From Lysobacter sp. S4-A87 (lineage in GTDB: Bacteria > Pseudomonadota > Gammaproteobacteria > Xanthomonadales > Xanthomonadaceae), in the NCBI RefSeq assembly GCF_022637455.1, contig NZ_CP093341.1, forward strand, positions 2,108,001-2,172,000: 64,000 nucleotides of DNA, in the 5' to 3' direction. Below the pieces are notes generated by a model, which saw only the letters and a list, made by a program, of their open reading frames with translations, ran no database searches and was not told the origin of the DNA. Shown here in pieces: positions 18,858 through 28,756 of this stretch. Position 1 is the first letter of the stretch; every line of letters starts with the position of its first letter. The position numbers were made by a program, and so were the translations under genes.

Positions 18858-20498
18858 ATGACCCGAACCTTGGTTCTGCTGCTGAGCTGCTTCGCCCTGC
18901 TCTCCTGCGAAGCCCCTGCCCCCCGTGACGAGAAGGCTGCGGCGGCGCCGCCGCTGTTCGACACGTTCGGGCAACTGCACCGCGACATCGGCACGCGCGT
19001 GCCGGAAGCGCAGCGCTATTTCGACCAGGGCCTGCGCCTGGCCTACGGCTTCAACCACGAGGCGGCCGGCCGCGCATTTGCCGAAGCAGAGCGCCTCGAC
19101 CCCAAGTGCGCGATGTGCGTGTGGGGCCAGGCGCTGGTGCTGGGTCCCAACATCAACCTGCCGATGCCGCCGGAGCTGGCGGCCGATGCGACCCTGCTGG
19201 CCACGCGCGCGCAGGACCTGGCCAAAGGCGCCAAACCGGCCGACCGCGCCCTGATCGCGGCACTGGCCAAGCGCTACACCGCCCCCGCACCCGACGATCG
19301 CAAGGCACTCGACGAGGCCTATGCGAAGGCGATGGGTGAGGCCGCGACGCAGTTCCCCGACGACGACGACATCGCCACGCTCTACGCCGAATCGCTGATG
19401 GACCTGTCGCCGTGGGCGTACTGGGACGCCGACGGCCAGCCTGGCCTGCATACCGGGACCCTGGTCGCCATGCTGGAGAAGGTGCTGCAACGCAATCCCG
19501 ACCACATCGGTGCGGCCCACTACTACATCCATGCCGTCGAAGCGTCGAACGACCCCAAGCGCGCCGAAGGCTATGCCGACAAGCTCGCTGCGCTGGCGCC
19601 GGGTTCCGGTCACCTGGTGCACATGCCTGCGCATGTCTACATCCGCATCGGCCGCTACCACGACGCCACCCTGAGCAACTTCGCCGCCAGCACCGCCGAC
19701 AAGGATTTCCTTGCCGTATGCCGCGGCAGCAACGGCGCGTACCCGCTGGGCTACGTGCCGCACAACTGGCACTTCGCGGCGATGTCCGCGGCGCTGCATG
19801 GCTCGCGCACGCTGACGATGCAGGCCGCCGAGCAGACCGCCAAGCGGGTCGACCCGCAGCAGATGGAAGCGATGAGCTTCATGCAGCAGTTCCTGGTCAC
19901 GCCGCTGTTCGCGCAGGTCCGCTTCGGCGAATGGGAGCAGATACTGGCGACGCAGGAGGCGCCGGCGGCTTTGCCGTTCCCGCAAGGGGTCTGGCATTTC
20001 GCCCGCGGCATGGCGCTGGTGCGCACCGGCAAACCGGCCGCCGCGCGCAAGGAGCTGCGCGCGCTGCAGGCCATTGGCGCCGACCCGGCGCTGGCGAAAG
20101 TGGGATTGTTCGGCATGAACAGCGCCGACAAGGTGCTTGCCGTTGCCGAGCCGATGCTGCGCGGCGAGATCGCGCTGGCCGAGCGTCAGCGCAACACCGG
20201 CCTCGCCGCGTTGCGCGACGCCGTCGCCGCCGAGGACAAGCTCAACTACAACGAGCCAGCGGACTGGCCGCTGCCGGTACGGCCGTACCTGGGCGCGGCG
20301 CTGCTCGATGCCGGGCGTGCGAAGGATGCGGTTGCCGTGTACCAGGAGGATCTGAAGACGTATCCGGAGAACGGCTGGTCGCTGTACGGCCTGGCGCAGG
20401 CACAGAAGAAGCTCAAGCAGGATCCGGGCGATGCCGAGCGGCGCTATGCGGCAGCGTGGGAATGGGCGGATGTGAAGCTGGCGGCTTCGCGGTTCTAG
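18858..20498 (+). CDS. TPR-repeat lipoprotein, unknown function
   Basis: Protein of 546 residues. The N-terminus MTRTLVLLLSCFALLSC ends in a lipobox (ALLSC), so it is probably a lipoprotein. The rest is helical with tetratricopeptide-like units, for example AQRYFDQGLRLAYGFNHEAAGRAFAEAERLDP, the HIGAAHYYIHAVEAS segment and GWSLYGLAQAQKKLKQDPGDA near the end. Conserved HMPAHVYIRIGRYHDA and PHNWHFAAMSAALHG suggest a specific but undefined family common in environmental proteobacteria. No enzyme motif is evident. It faces gshA convergently and two hairpins follow its stop. Confidence 0.75.
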   Translation: MTRTLVLLLSCFALLSCEAPAPRDEKAAAAPPLFDTFGQLHRDIGTRVPEAQRYFDQGLRLAYGFNHEAAGRAFAEAERLDPKCAMCVWGQALVLGPNINLPMPPELAADATLLATRAQDLAKGAKPADRALIAALAKRYTAPAPDDRKALDEAYAKAMGEAATQFPDDDDIATLYAESLMDLSPWAYWDADGQPGLHTGTLVAMLEKVLQRNPDHIGAAHYYIHAVEASNDPKRAEGYADKLAALAPGSGHLVHMPAHVYIRIGRYHDATLSNFAASTADKDFLAVCRGSNGAYPLGYVPHNWHFAAMSAALHGSRTLTMQAAEQTAKRVDPQQMEAMSFMQQFLVTPLFAQVRFGEWEQILATQEAPAALPFPQGVWHFARGMALVRTGKPAAARKELRALQAIGADPALAKVGLFGMNSADKVLAVAEPMLRGEIALAERQRNTGLAALRDAVAAEDKLNYNEPADWPLPVRPYLGAALLDAGRAKDAVAVYQEDLKTYPENGWSLYGLAQAQKKLKQDPGDAERRYAAAWEWADVKLAASRF

Positions 20499-20551
20499 GA
20501 TGCGCCCGGAGTGCGCATCGCAGGCCACCCCGGTCAACGGTCGGTGGCCTG
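20499..20551. terminator. Two hairpins between convergent genes
   Basis: GATGCGC/GCGCATC (20499-20505 with 20513-20519) immediately after the stop, then a 9-bp perfect stem CAGGCCACC/GGTGGCCTG (20521-20529 with 20543-20551). Both are rho-independent-like in shape but lack T-runs. Confidence 0.45.
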
Positions 20552-20567
20552 GCCTGCCTGCACGGGC

Positions 20568-21938
20568 TCAGTAGGCGAACTCGGTGAAGACCGGATCGAC
20601 GTTGCCGCCCCACGGGCCATGGAACAACTCGAGCTTGCGCTCGGCCGGGGTGATGCCGGCCTCGGCGAACTCCATCATCGGATCCAGATAGATCGACTCG
20701 TCGGCGCCGTTGCGGTTGAGGCGTGCGCGCCTGGCCAGGCCGTGCGCGGAAATCTCCAGCGCCCTGCGTGCAAGATCGAGCACCGTGCCGCCACGGAACG
20801 GCAGCTTCAACGCCTGGCGCGGCACGCCATCGCGCAGGGCGTGGCGTTCTTCCAGAGTGAAATCCTTGACCAGGTCCCAGGCGGCGTCGAGCGCCGTATC
20901 GTCGTAGAGCAGGCCGATCCAGAACGCGGGCAAAGCGCAGATGCGGTTCCACGGGCCGGAATCGGCGCCGCGCATCTCCAGGTACTTCTTCAACCGCACT
21001 TCCGGGAAGGCGGTGGTGCTGTGGTCGGCCCAGTCGCGCAGCAGCGGACGCTGGCCCGGGTAGGCCGGCAGCTTGCCGTCGAGGTAATCGCGGAAGGACT
21101 GGCCGGAGGCGTCGATGTACTCGCCGTCGCGGTAGACGAAGTACATCGGCACGTCGAGCAGGTAGTCGACATAGCGCTCGTAACCGAAGCCGTCCTCGAA
21201 GACGAAATCGAGCAGGCCGGTGCGGCCGGCATCGGTGTCGGTCCAGATGTGCGAACGGTAGCTGAGGTAGCCGTTGGGCTTGCCCTCGGTGAAGGGCGAG
21301 TCGGCGAACAGCGCGGTCGCGATCGGCTGCAGCGCGAGCGAGACGCGGAACTTCTTCACCATGTCGGCTTCGGAGCCGACATCGAGGTTGACCTGCACGG
21401 TGGACGTGCGGGTCATCATGTCCAGGCCGAGCGAGCCGACCTTGGGCATGTACTCGCGCATGATCTTGTAGCGGCCCTTGGGCATCCACGGCATCTCGTC
21501 GCGGCGCCACTTGGGCTGGAAGCCCATGCCGAGGAAGCCCAGTCCCATCGGCTCGGCGATCGCGCGCACTTCCTTGAGATGGCTGGAGGTTTCGCTGCAG
21601 GTCTGGTGCAGGTTCTCCAGCGGCGCGCCGGACAGCTCCAGCTGGCCGGCCGGCTCCAGCGATACCGAGGCCTGGTCGCGGGTGAGCGCGATGACGCGGC
21701 CATGCTCCTCGACCGGCTGCCAGCCGAATCGGGTCAGGCCCTTGAGCAGCGCCTCGATGCCGCGATCACCGTCGAAGGTGGGCGGGCGCAGGTCATCGTT
21801 GCGGAAACCGAACTTCTCGTGCTCGGTGCCGATCTTCCAGTCCTCGCGCGGGCGCGCGCCGGAGCTGAGGAACTCGACCAGGTCGGCCCGGCCCTCAATG
21901 GCTACTTCCTTGACATGACTGGGACCGGACACGTGCAC
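20568..21938 (-). CDS. gshA: Glutamate-cysteine ligase, plant/EgtA-like type
   Basis: Protein of 456 residues of the GCS2 family (the type found in plants, Xanthomonas and alphaproteobacteria rather than the E. coli GshA type). It makes gamma-glutamylcysteine, the first step of glutathione synthesis. Landmark segments are [14 protein letters not shown] near residue 33, [60 protein letters not shown] and the C-terminal [15 protein letters not shown]. The start is GTG at 21938; a second GTG two codons later is possible. Glutathione made here would serve the formaldehyde pathway and the glutaredoxin fusion in this window. Confidence 0.92.
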   Translation of the reverse strand: MHVSGPSHVKEVAIEGRADLVEFLSSGARPREDWKIGTEHEKFGFRNDDLRPPTFDGDRGIEALLKGLTRFGWQPVEEHGRVIALTRDQASVSLEPAGQLELSGAPLENLHQTCSETSSHLKEVRAIAEPMGLGFLGMGFQPKWRRDEMPWMPKGRYKIMREYMPKVGSLGLDMMTRTSTVQVNLDVGSEADMVKKFRVSLALQPIATALFADSPFTEGKPNGYLSYRSHIWTDTDAGRTGLLDFVFEDGFGYERYVDYLLDVPMYFVYRDGEYIDASGQSFRDYLDGKLPAYPGQRPLLRDWADHSTTAFPEVRLKKYLEMRGADSGPWNRICALPAFWIGLLYDDTALDAAWDLVKDFTLEERHALRDGVPRQALKLPFRGGTVLDLARRALEISAHGLARRARLNRNGADESIYLDPMMEFAEAGITPAERKLELFHGPWGGNVDPVFTEFAY

Positions 21939-22190
21939 CTCGCGGGGGGAACTCCATCTGCAGGGCCGTTGCCCTGCTCGCGCGATGTGGCCAAAGCGCG
22001 GAACGGCGATGCAGTGTCGCGATTACTCCCGCAACCGGCGACGTGAAGGCATCAACCTGACCTGCATGGTGGGGACGTACCCGGTGATAGCAAGCCTTGC
22101 GCAGTGTAGCGGTGCGCGAATCTGGAACAATGGCGGCCTTGAAACGCTGTAGGTCGCCTTTTGGCTATCGACAGGGGGCCTGGTGGCGGA

Positions 22191-22268
22191 CCCGGGTGCG
22201 GCCTTTGGCCTTACCCGGGCTACAGAGTGCCCCGGAGTCGTAGCCCGGGTAAGCGAAGCGCACCCGGG
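22191..22268. repeat. REPIN-like doublet D
   Basis: A mixed pair: 22191-22223 (minus sense, 33-nt GGCC variant) and 22240-22268 (plus sense, 29-nt GCG variant), 16-nt spacer, GTAG ends inward. It sits between the divergent gshA and lacI starts. Confidence 0.85.
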
Positions 22269-22330
22269 ACCAGGCATGCCCCCATTCCGCCCGCGCTGCG
22301 CTGCGGCATGCCTTATGGGACAGTGCTGCC

Positions 22331-22336
22331 TACACT
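22331..22336 (+). promoter_or_regulatory. Possible leaderless -10 hexamer of the lacI-type gene
   Basis: TACACT followed by GGCCGA and the ATG; no Shine-Dalgarno upstream of the start. Confidence 0.45.
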
Positions 22337-22342
22337 GGCCGA

Positions 22343-23395
22343 ATGTCGCAATTGCAGTTCATCGGTCGCAGCAAGAAGACCAAGACCACCTCGCTCGACA
22401 TCGCCCACCGGGCCGGCGTCTCGCAGGCAACGGTATCGCGCGTGCTGCGCGGCAGCCCGCTGGTCAATGCCGAAACCCGGCGCCGGGTAGAGGACGCCGT
22501 CCGCGAGCTCAACTACAAGGTCGACCGCCACGCCTCGAGCCTGCGCACGCAGCGTTCGGGCACGCTGGCACTGCTGCTGTTCGAGGACCCGACCCCGGAC
22601 GAGTCGCACATCAACCCGTTCTTCCTGTCGATGGTCGGCTCGATCACCCGCGCCTGCGCGCGCGAGGGCCAGGACCTGCTGATCTCGTTCCAGCAGCTGT
22701 CCGACGACTGGCATGCCGACTACGAGGACAGCATGAAGGCCGACGGCCTGATCCTGCTCGGCTACGGCGACTACCTGGCCTACCAGGGCAAGCTGGAGAA
22801 GCTGGTCGAGCAGGGCACGCGCTTCGTCCGCTGGGGCGCCGTGCTGCCGGACCAGCCCGGTCAGTCGATCGGCTGCGACAACTTCAACGGTGGCCGCCTG
22901 GCCGGCGAGCACCTGGTCGGCCTGGGGCGTCGTCGCATCGCCTTCCTCGGCGGCGCCTCGAGCCATTGCCCCGAGTTCTTCGACCGCTTCCGCGGCTGCG
23001 ATGCAGCCATGCGCGAAGTCGGCGTGGCGATGGAAGCGATCCTGCAGGTCGATGCGGAGAGCTCGGAGGAGGACGGCTACAACGCCGCCGCCGAGCTGAT
23101 CGAGCGCGGTGGTGCCTTCGATGCGGTGTTCGCGGCCAGCGACCTGATCGCCATCGGGGCGATGCGCGCGCTGGCCGATGCCGGCCTGCGCGTGCCGGAA
23201 GACGTCGCCGTGGTCGGCTTTGACGACATCCCGATGGCGCGTTTCGCCACGCCGCCGCTGACCACGATATTCCAGGACACCAAGCGCGCCGGCGAACTGC
23301 TGGTGGAGACGCTGATGCGCCAGGTGCACGGCGAGGCGACGCAGAGCATCACGCTGCCGGCGTCGCTGGTGGTGCGCAAGTCGAGCGGGGCCTGA
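22343..23395 (+). CDS. LacI family transcriptional regulator, probable alpha-glucan regulator
   Basis: Repressor-type regulator of 350 residues. The N-terminal helix-turn-helix is TSLDIAHRAGVSQATVSRVLRGSP (about residues 16-40) with the hinge ETRRRVEDAVRELNY, followed by a periplasmic-binding-protein-like sensor domain (TLALLLFEDP, NGGRLAGEHLVGLGRRRIAFLGG, DAVFAASDLIAIGAMRAL, EDVAVVGFDDIPMARFATPPLTT). It stands beside the amylase/transporter/glucosidase genes and is the natural candidate to bind the TGCATACGTATTCA operators found there. The inducer is inferred to be maltose or a maltodextrin. The transcript appears leaderless. Confidence 0.88.
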   Translation: MSQLQFIGRSKKTKTTSLDIAHRAGVSQATVSRVLRGSPLVNAETRRRVEDAVRELNYKVDRHASSLRTQRSGTLALLLFEDPTPDESHINPFFLSMVGSITRACAREGQDLLISFQQLSDDWHADYEDSMKADGLILLGYGDYLAYQGKLEKLVEQGTRFVRWGAVLPDQPGQSIGCDNFNGGRLAGEHLVGLGRRRIAFLGGASSHCPEFFDRFRGCDAAMREVGVAMEAILQVDAESSEEDGYNAAAELIERGGAFDAVFAASDLIAIGAMRALADAGLRVPEDVAVVGFDDIPMARFATPPLTTIFQDTKRAGELLVETLMRQVHGEATQSITLPASLVVRKSSGA

Positions 23396-23469
23396 TTCTC
23401 CTTTAGGCTATGCCCCCGGGGGCCCGTGCAACGCGGGCGCGGGACATGGAACGGGGACGGGGAACGGGG

Positions 23470-25437
23470 ATGAAGGTGTTCAGACGATTGCTCGTCGTGA
23501 TGGCGATGGCCGTGACGTTTCCGGCCGTGGCCCAGGTCGATGTTCCGGCCTTCCTCAAGAAGGACAGCTTCGGCGCCATCAAGATTTCGCCGACTGGCGA
23601 GTACTACGCCGCGACCGTACCGCTGGTGGATCGCACGGTCCTGGTCGTGATCCGGCGCGCCGACAAGACCTTCACCGCCAAGGTGTCAGGCGGCGAGAAC
23701 TCGGAAGTCGACGACTTCTGGTGGGTCAACGACGAACGTGTCGTGATCAGCATGGCCGAGCGCTTCAGCACGCTGGAGAAGCCGCTGCCGACCGGTGAAC
23801 TGCACGCCATCAACGCCGACGGATCGTCCCCCAAGAAGCTGGTGGGAAACGATGAATCCACCGCGCTCGTGCAGGTGGTCAAGTTCGACGGCTTCACCGC
23901 GGCGTACCTGATCGACGACCTGCCCGCGGACGACCGCAACGTGCTGATTTCGGTGCAGGCATACAGTGCCAATCCGCAGACGCGCATCGACCAGTTGAAC
24001 GTCTACAGCGGCCGCCAGTCGACGGTTGCGACCGCGCCCGTCAGGCGCGCCCGATTCACTACCGACCGCTCCGGCGAAGTCCGCTTCGCGCGCGGCGCCG
24101 GCAATGACAATTTCAGCAAGCTGTACTACCGCGAGGGCCGCGACGGCGACTGGCGGCTGATCAACGACGAAGCAACCAGCGGCCACGTCGAATGGGCGCT
24201 GGGCTTCGCGGCCGACAATCGCACTGCCTACCTCCAGGTCGAACGCGAACGCGGCCCCGATGCCATCGTCGCCATGGACATGGCCACCGGCCAGCGCCGC
24301 GAACTGCTGGCCGACCCGAACGTCGACCCATACCAGATCATCTTCGACCACGACGGCAGCGTTCCGGTCGGCGCGACGTACATGAGGGAGCGGATCGAAA
24401 GCCGCTTCTTCGACGAGACTTCGACCCGGGCCAGGCTGCAGCGGATGCTGGAGAAGGCGTTCGCGAACCAGACCGTGGAAGTCACCTCCAGCACGGCCGA
24501 CGGGCGCCTGTGCCTGGTACTGGTGTCGAGCGACCGCAATCCGGGCGACTTCTACCTGTTCGATACGCAGAGCCGCCACGCAAGCCTGTTGTTCAGCCGC
24601 GCCGGCTGGCTGGACCCCGGGAAGATGGCGCCGACGCGATCCATCGAGCTTGCGGCCAGGGACGGCGTGCGCCTGCACGGCTACCTCACGCTGCCGCCGG
24701 GTTCGACTGGAAAGAACCTGCCGATGGTCGTGGTGCCGCACGGCGGCCCATTTGGCCTGTTCGACGAGATCGGCTTCGGGCGCGAGTCGCAGATACTGGC
24801 CGCAGCCGGCTACGCCGTGCTGCAGGTCAACTTCCGCGGGTCCGGCAACTACGGCCGCTCGTTCCTGCAGGCAGGTGCGCGGCAGTTTGGCGGAACGATG
24901 CAGGACGATGTCACCGATGCCACCCGCTGGGCCATCGACCAGGGCATCGCCGATCGCAAGCGCCTTTGCATCTACGGTGCCAGCTACGGCGGCTACGCGG
25001 CCATGATGGGCGCGGCGCGCGAACCGGATCTGTACGCATGTGCTGCAGGCTATGTCGGCGTGTACGACCTGCCCATGAAGCACGAGGCCAACTCGTCCGA
25101 AGCCAGGTGGATGCGCAACTGGTCCAACGACTGGATGGGTGAACGCGACACCCTGGAGCAACGCTCACCCAATCGTATTGCCGACCGCATCAAGGTTCCG
25201 GTGTTCCTCGCGGCCGGCGGCAAGGACGAGATCGCACCGATCAAGCACAGCAAGCTGATGGAGGCGTCATTGCGCTCGGCCGGCGTTCCGGTCGAGACGC
25301 TGTACTTCCCGACCGAAGGCCACGGCTTCTATACGCAGGAGCACCAGACCGAGTTCTACGGCCGATTGCTGGACTTCCTGGGGCGTCACCTTGGCGGTGC
25401 CAAGGCCGGCAGCGGGGCCGCCTCGGCGGCCAAGTAA
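23470..25437 (+). CDS. Secreted S9 family prolyl-oligopeptidase-type peptidase
   Basis: Protein of 655 residues with a signal peptide (MKVFRRLLVVMAMAVTFPAVAQ). The N-terminal half is a beta-propeller-like region beginning DVPAFLKKDSFGAIKISPTGEYYAATV. The C-terminal alpha/beta hydrolase has the serine elbow YGASYGGYAAMMGA, Asp in AAGGKDEIAPIKHS and His in PTEGHGFYTQEH, preceded by VVPHGGPFG. Such enzymes cleave short peptides, often after proline, in the periplasm. It interrupts the sugar locus between the LacI gene and the amylase. The start is the ATG at the signal peptide; upstream in-frame codons give an Arg/Gly-rich stretch unlikely to be translated. Confidence 0.85.
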   Translation: MKVFRRLLVVMAMAVTFPAVAQVDVPAFLKKDSFGAIKISPTGEYYAATVPLVDRTVLVVIRRADKTFTAKVSGGENSEVDDFWWVNDERVVISMAERFSTLEKPLPTGELHAINADGSSPKKLVGNDESTALVQVVKFDGFTAAYLIDDLPADDRNVLISVQAYSANPQTRIDQLNVYSGRQSTVATAPVRRARFTTDRSGEVRFARGAGNDNFSKLYYREGRDGDWRLINDEATSGHVEWALGFAADNRTAYLQVERERGPDAIVAMDMATGQRRELLADPNVDPYQIIFDHDGSVPVGATYMRERIESRFFDETSTRARLQRMLEKAFANQTVEVTSSTADGRLCLVLVSSDRNPGDFYLFDTQSRHASLLFSRAGWLDPGKMAPTRSIELAARDGVRLHGYLTLPPGSTGKNLPMVVVPHGGPFGLFDEIGFGRESQILAAAGYAVLQVNFRGSGNYGRSFLQAGARQFGGTMQDDVTDATRWAIDQGIADRKRLCIYGASYGGYAAMMGAAREPDLYACAAGYVGVYDLPMKHEANSSEARWMRNWSNDWMGERDTLEQRSPNRIADRIKVPVFLAAGGKDEIAPIKHSKLMEASLRSAGVPVETLYFPTEGHGFYTQEHQTEFYGRLLDFLGRHLGGAKAGSGAASAAK

Positions 25438-25443
25438 TTACGG

Positions 25444-25470
25444 CCCTCTCCCCAGCGGCCAGGGAGAGGG
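25444..25470. terminator. Hairpin between convergent peptidase and amylase genes
   Basis: Perfect 9-bp stem CCCTCTCCC/GGGAGAGGG with a 9-nt loop; similar CCCTCTCC-type palindromes occur after other genes (around 55,450 and 59,420). There is no T-run. Confidence 0.5.
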
Positions 25471-25476
25471 TGCTTG

Positions 25477-27171
25477 CTACTGCGGGCGCTTCGTCCGCAT
25501 CGCCGCGTCCAGTTCGCGCCGAAGGTCGGCGCGCTCCACCGGCGCATCCAGCAGGTACACCTGTGCGCCGTGCGCCGGCACGGTCGCCGCCAGCGCCTTG
25601 CCATCGGCAACATCCACCGCGCCACCGCCGATCGCCGCTTTCCAGCGCCCCGCCTGCAGCCAGCGCTTCACTTCGAATGCCACCGGCGCATCGCCCTTGT
25701 TCAACAGCACCAGCGCGATCTGCGACACGCCTTCGTGCTGGTACACGCGATAGAACGCGGCACGGTCACCCTTGAGCAGCACGTCCAGCTGCACGCCACG
25801 CTGCAGCGCCGGCGAGGCGGCGCGAACGGTGGCGATGCGCTTGAGGTTCTCGCGGATCGGATTGCCGACCGCGGCGTCGACCCGTTGCTGGCCGAAGTAG
25901 TTGCGGTTGCCGGCATGCTCGGCGCGGCCGCGCATGAAGCCGACCTCCGAACCGTAATAGACCACCGGGATGCCGCGCGCGGTGAACAGCCAGTTGTGTG
26001 CGTCGATGAAACCTTCGTCACTGGCGTCCAGGCGCGGCATGTCGTGGTTGTCGTAGAACGTCATCAGGTCATACGGGTTGGCGTACGGCCCGCCCTGCAG
26101 GTACAGCCGTGGCTGCAGGTTCTCGAAACCGTAGGGCTTGTCGCCACGGCCGAACACCTGCGCCATGCGCTCCTTCATCGGGAAGTCGAGCACGCTGATC
26201 GAACCGTTCTTCGCCCAGGTATGCGGTGCGATCTTGTCGGGGTCGTACTCGAAGTTCTCGCCGAACATGAAAAGGCCCGGCCGCTGCGCGCGCATGCGGT
26301 CGGCGAACTGCTTCCAGAACCCGTGCGGCATCCAGCCGATGGTGTCGATGCGCAACGCATCGGCGCCCTGCCCCAGCCACTGCAGGTACGCACCTGACAA
26401 ATAGTCGAGCACGGCCGGATTGCCGTCGTTGAAGCTGGCCAGCTCGGCGATCTCCGCCGGCGAGCGGTAGAACGCATGCAGCGGGTTGTGCGCTGGATCG
26501 AGCTTTTCCGGCGGCAGGTTCTGGTGATCGGCGAGCAGCTTGCCGGCGCGATCGTAGACCTTGCCGAACTCCGGCTGGCTGCGTGGCATCGAGAACGCTG
26601 GAGAGGCGTGGTTGCCGACGATGTCGAGCACCACCTTCATCTGCTGGCCGTGCATCGCCTGGGTGAACCCGGCGAAATCCAGGCCCGGACTGGGCAGGTG
26701 CTCGTCGAGCTTGTAGAAGTTCACGCCCCAGTAGCCGTGGTAGCCGGTCTTGCCCTGGTCGGTCCAGAAGCTGCCCCAGCTGACCGGCTTGCCGCCGGTG
26801 AAGGCAGCATCGGGCTGGTCGACGATCGGCGTGATCCACACCGCCGTGAAACCCATGTCGCGAATGTAGCCGACGTTGTCGAGCACGCCTTTGAAGTCGC
26901 CGCCGAGGTAGCCGATGTTGTCGGTCTCGCCATTCGGTCCCGGCACCGGCCGGTCGAAACTGCGCGTGGCCGGGTCCGGTCCGCCCTGGTCGCGGTGGTC
27001 GTTGCCCGTGTCGCCATTGACGAAACGGTCGGTGACAACGAAGTACACCGCTTCGCTGGCGAACGGCTCCAGCGTGCCGTAGTACTGCGGCGCGCTGTCG
27101 GCGGCGGTCGCCTGCGCGCAGATCGCGGCCAGCAGCAGGGCCGCGAGTGGGCGGAGTTTCAGGTTCGGCAT
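25477..27171 (-). CDS. Secreted GH13 alpha-amylase / cyclomaltodextrin glucanotransferase-like enzyme
   Basis: Protein of 564 residues with a signal peptide (MPNLKLRPLAALLLAAICAQATA). Glycoside hydrolase family 13 regions are clear: DMGFTAVWITPIVDQP, VVLDIVGNHASP (region I), GADALRIDTIGWMPHGFWKQF with the nucleophile Asp (II), LFMFGENFEYD with the acid/base Glu (III) and MTFYDNHDMPR (IV). A short C-terminal beta domain follows. It hydrolyses or transglycosylates alpha-1,4-glucans in the periplasm or outside. Related Xanthomonas loci annotate this protein as CGTase, but cyclisation cannot be proved from sequence. It lies 11 bases after the transporter stop, so the two form an operon. Confidence 0.87.
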   Translation of the reverse strand: MPNLKLRPLAALLLAAICAQATAADSAPQYYGTLEPFASEAVYFVVTDRFVNGDTGNDHRDQGGPDPATRSFDRPVPGPNGETDNIGYLGGDFKGVLDNVGYIRDMGFTAVWITPIVDQPDAAFTGGKPVSWGSFWTDQGKTGYHGYWGVNFYKLDEHLPSPGLDFAGFTQAMHGQQMKVVLDIVGNHASPAFSMPRSQPEFGKVYDRAGKLLADHQNLPPEKLDPAHNPLHAFYRSPAEIAELASFNDGNPAVLDYLSGAYLQWLGQGADALRIDTIGWMPHGFWKQFADRMRAQRPGLFMFGENFEYDPDKIAPHTWAKNGSISVLDFPMKERMAQVFGRGDKPYGFENLQPRLYLQGGPYANPYDLMTFYDNHDMPRLDASDEGFIDAHNWLFTARGIPVVYYGSEVGFMRGRAEHAGNRNYFGQQRVDAAVGNPIRENLKRIATVRAASPALQRGVQLDVLLKGDRAAFYRVYQHEGVSQIALVLLNKGDAPVAFEVKRWLQAGRWKAAIGGGAVDVADGKALAATVPAHGAQVYLLDAPVERADLRRELDAAMRTKRPQ

Positions 27172-27182
27172 TGGCACACGTC

Positions 27183-28670
27183 TCAATGGCTGGCGGCAAG
27201 CGTGGCCGCACGCGGGTCGCGCACGCGCAGCACGCACAGGCCGGCGACAAACAGGCTGATGGCACCGATGGTGAGCGCCTGGATGGGTTGTCCGCCGAAG
27301 AATGTGTTCAACAGGAAACCCAGCAGGCTCGCCGCGATCAGCTGCGGGATCACGATGAAGAAGTTGAAGATGCCCATGAACACGCCCATCTTCTCCGACG
27401 GCACGCTGTCGGCCAGCAGCGCATACGGCAGCGACAGGATCGAAGCCCAGGCGAAGCCGACGCCGACCATCGACAGCAGCAACCAGTGCGGATCGCGGAT
27501 GAAGAGGAACGAGATCAGCCCCAGGCCGCCGAGCCACACGTTGATCAGGTGACTCATGCGCAGGCCGATGCGGCGCACCATCCACGGGATCACCACCGCC
27601 GCCAGCGCAGCAAAGCCGTTATAGGCCGCAAAGAGAACGCCGACCCAGTTGGCGCCTTCGTTGTACGCGGCCGAAGCGGTATCGCTGCTGCCGTAGTGGA
27701 CAGCGGTGACGGCACCGGTGGTGTAGATCCACATGCCGAACAGGGCGAACCAGGAGAAGAACTGGACGACGGCGAGGCGGCGCATCTCCGCCGGCATGTC
27801 GTGCATGTCGCCGATGATGTGGGCGAAGGCGCTGTCGCGACTGGCCAGCGTCACCAGCAGCAGCGCCAGTCCGTAGCCTGCGGCCAGGCCGGCGAGGATG
27901 TAGAGCTGCTTGTCGAGCGCGTAGTGCAACACCACGAAGGCGCCGGCGGCGCCGAGCGCGAGCCACACCAGGCCGTTGCGGCGCGCGCGCGCGTGGTCGA
28001 GCGTGCGTCGCGGCGCGCGCTGCAGGGTGTCGTGCGCGCGCAGCACGTCCGGCGGGTACTCGCGGGTGCTGAGGATGGTCCAGCCGACCGACAGCATCAG
28101 CACCGCGCCGCCGAAGTAGAAGGCATAGCGGACGGTGTCGGGGACTTCGCCGGGGCCGGCGGTGTTGCCGACGCCGACCTGCGCCAGGAACCACGGCAGC
28201 AGACTGGCGATGACCGAGCCGACGCCGATGAAGAAGCTCTGCATGGCGTAGCCGCCTGCGCGCTGCGAGGTCGGCAGCTGGTCACCGACGAAGGCGCGGA
28301 AGGGCTCCATCGAAATGTTGATCGACGCGTCGAGCACCCACAGCAGGCCGGCGGCGATCCACAGCGTCGGCGAGTTCGGCATCGCCAGCAGCGCCAGCGT
28401 CGCCAGCACCGCGCCGACGAGGAAGTAAGGACGGCGCCGCCCCAGTCCCGTCCAGGTGCGGTCGGACAGGTAGCCGACGATCGGCTGCACGATCAGCCCG
28501 GTCAGCGGTGCGGCGATCCACAACGCCGGGATCTCGTCCACGCTGGCGCCGAGGGTCTGGAAGATGCGGCTGACATTGGCGTTCTGCAGGGCGAATCCGA
28601 ACTGGATGCCGAGGAAGCCGAAGCACATGTTCCAGATCTGCCAGAACGTCAGCTGCGGTTTTGTGGTCAT
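27183..28670 (-). CDS. MFS/GPH-type maltose or maltodextrin transporter
   Basis: Inner-membrane permease of 495 residues with about 12 membrane segments. Signature segments are FWQIWNMCFGFLGIQFGFALQNANVSRIFQTLGA, PLTGLIVQPIVGYLSDRTWTGLGRRRPYFLVGA (MFS loop 2-3) and SLPYALLADSVPSEKMGVFMGIFNFFIVIPQ (the equivalent in the second half). These fit the SLC45/sucrose-maltose type permeases of Xanthomonas and Caulobacter. It imports sugar trimmed in the periplasm, likely with protons. It precedes the amylase gene in an operon. Confidence 0.88.
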   Translation of the reverse strand: MTTKPQLTFWQIWNMCFGFLGIQFGFALQNANVSRIFQTLGASVDEIPALWIAAPLTGLIVQPIVGYLSDRTWTGLGRRRPYFLVGAVLATLALLAMPNSPTLWIAAGLLWVLDASINISMEPFRAFVGDQLPTSQRAGGYAMQSFFIGVGSVIASLLPWFLAQVGVGNTAGPGEVPDTVRYAFYFGGAVLMLSVGWTILSTREYPPDVLRAHDTLQRAPRRTLDHARARRNGLVWLALGAAGAFVVLHYALDKQLYILAGLAAGYGLALLLVTLASRDSAFAHIIGDMHDMPAEMRRLAVVQFFSWFALFGMWIYTTGAVTAVHYGSSDTASAAYNEGANWVGVLFAAYNGFAALAAVVIPWMVRRIGLRMSHLINVWLGGLGLISFLFIRDPHWLLLSMVGVGFAWASILSLPYALLADSVPSEKMGVFMGIFNFFIVIPQLIAASLLGFLLNTFFGGQPIQALTIGAISLFVAGLCVLRVRDPRAATLAASH

Positions 28671-28696
28671 TGGCTGGCCGATCTCGTTGGGTTGGC

Positions 28697-28722
28697 GTCA
28701 TTCCCGCGAACGCGGGAATCCA
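28697..28722. repeat. ATTCCCGC-type palindrome
   Basis: GTCATTCCCGCGAACGCGGGAATCC, the common dispersed palindrome of this bacterial group. It lies between the six-hairpin glycosidase gene and the transporter gene and may form a hairpin in the mRNA. Confidence 0.7.
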
Positions 28723-28756
28723 GGGACTTCGACTTTGACTTTGATGAGAGCGGAAG

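Larger units (their letters stand above)
21939..22342. other. 404-bp divergent region between gshA and lacI
   Basis: Promoter region for two divergent genes. It holds REPIN-like doublet D in its right half and a TACACT hexamer just before the lacI ATG. I see no credible small gene in it and no copy of the 19-bp operator described near the glycosidases. Confidence 0.6.
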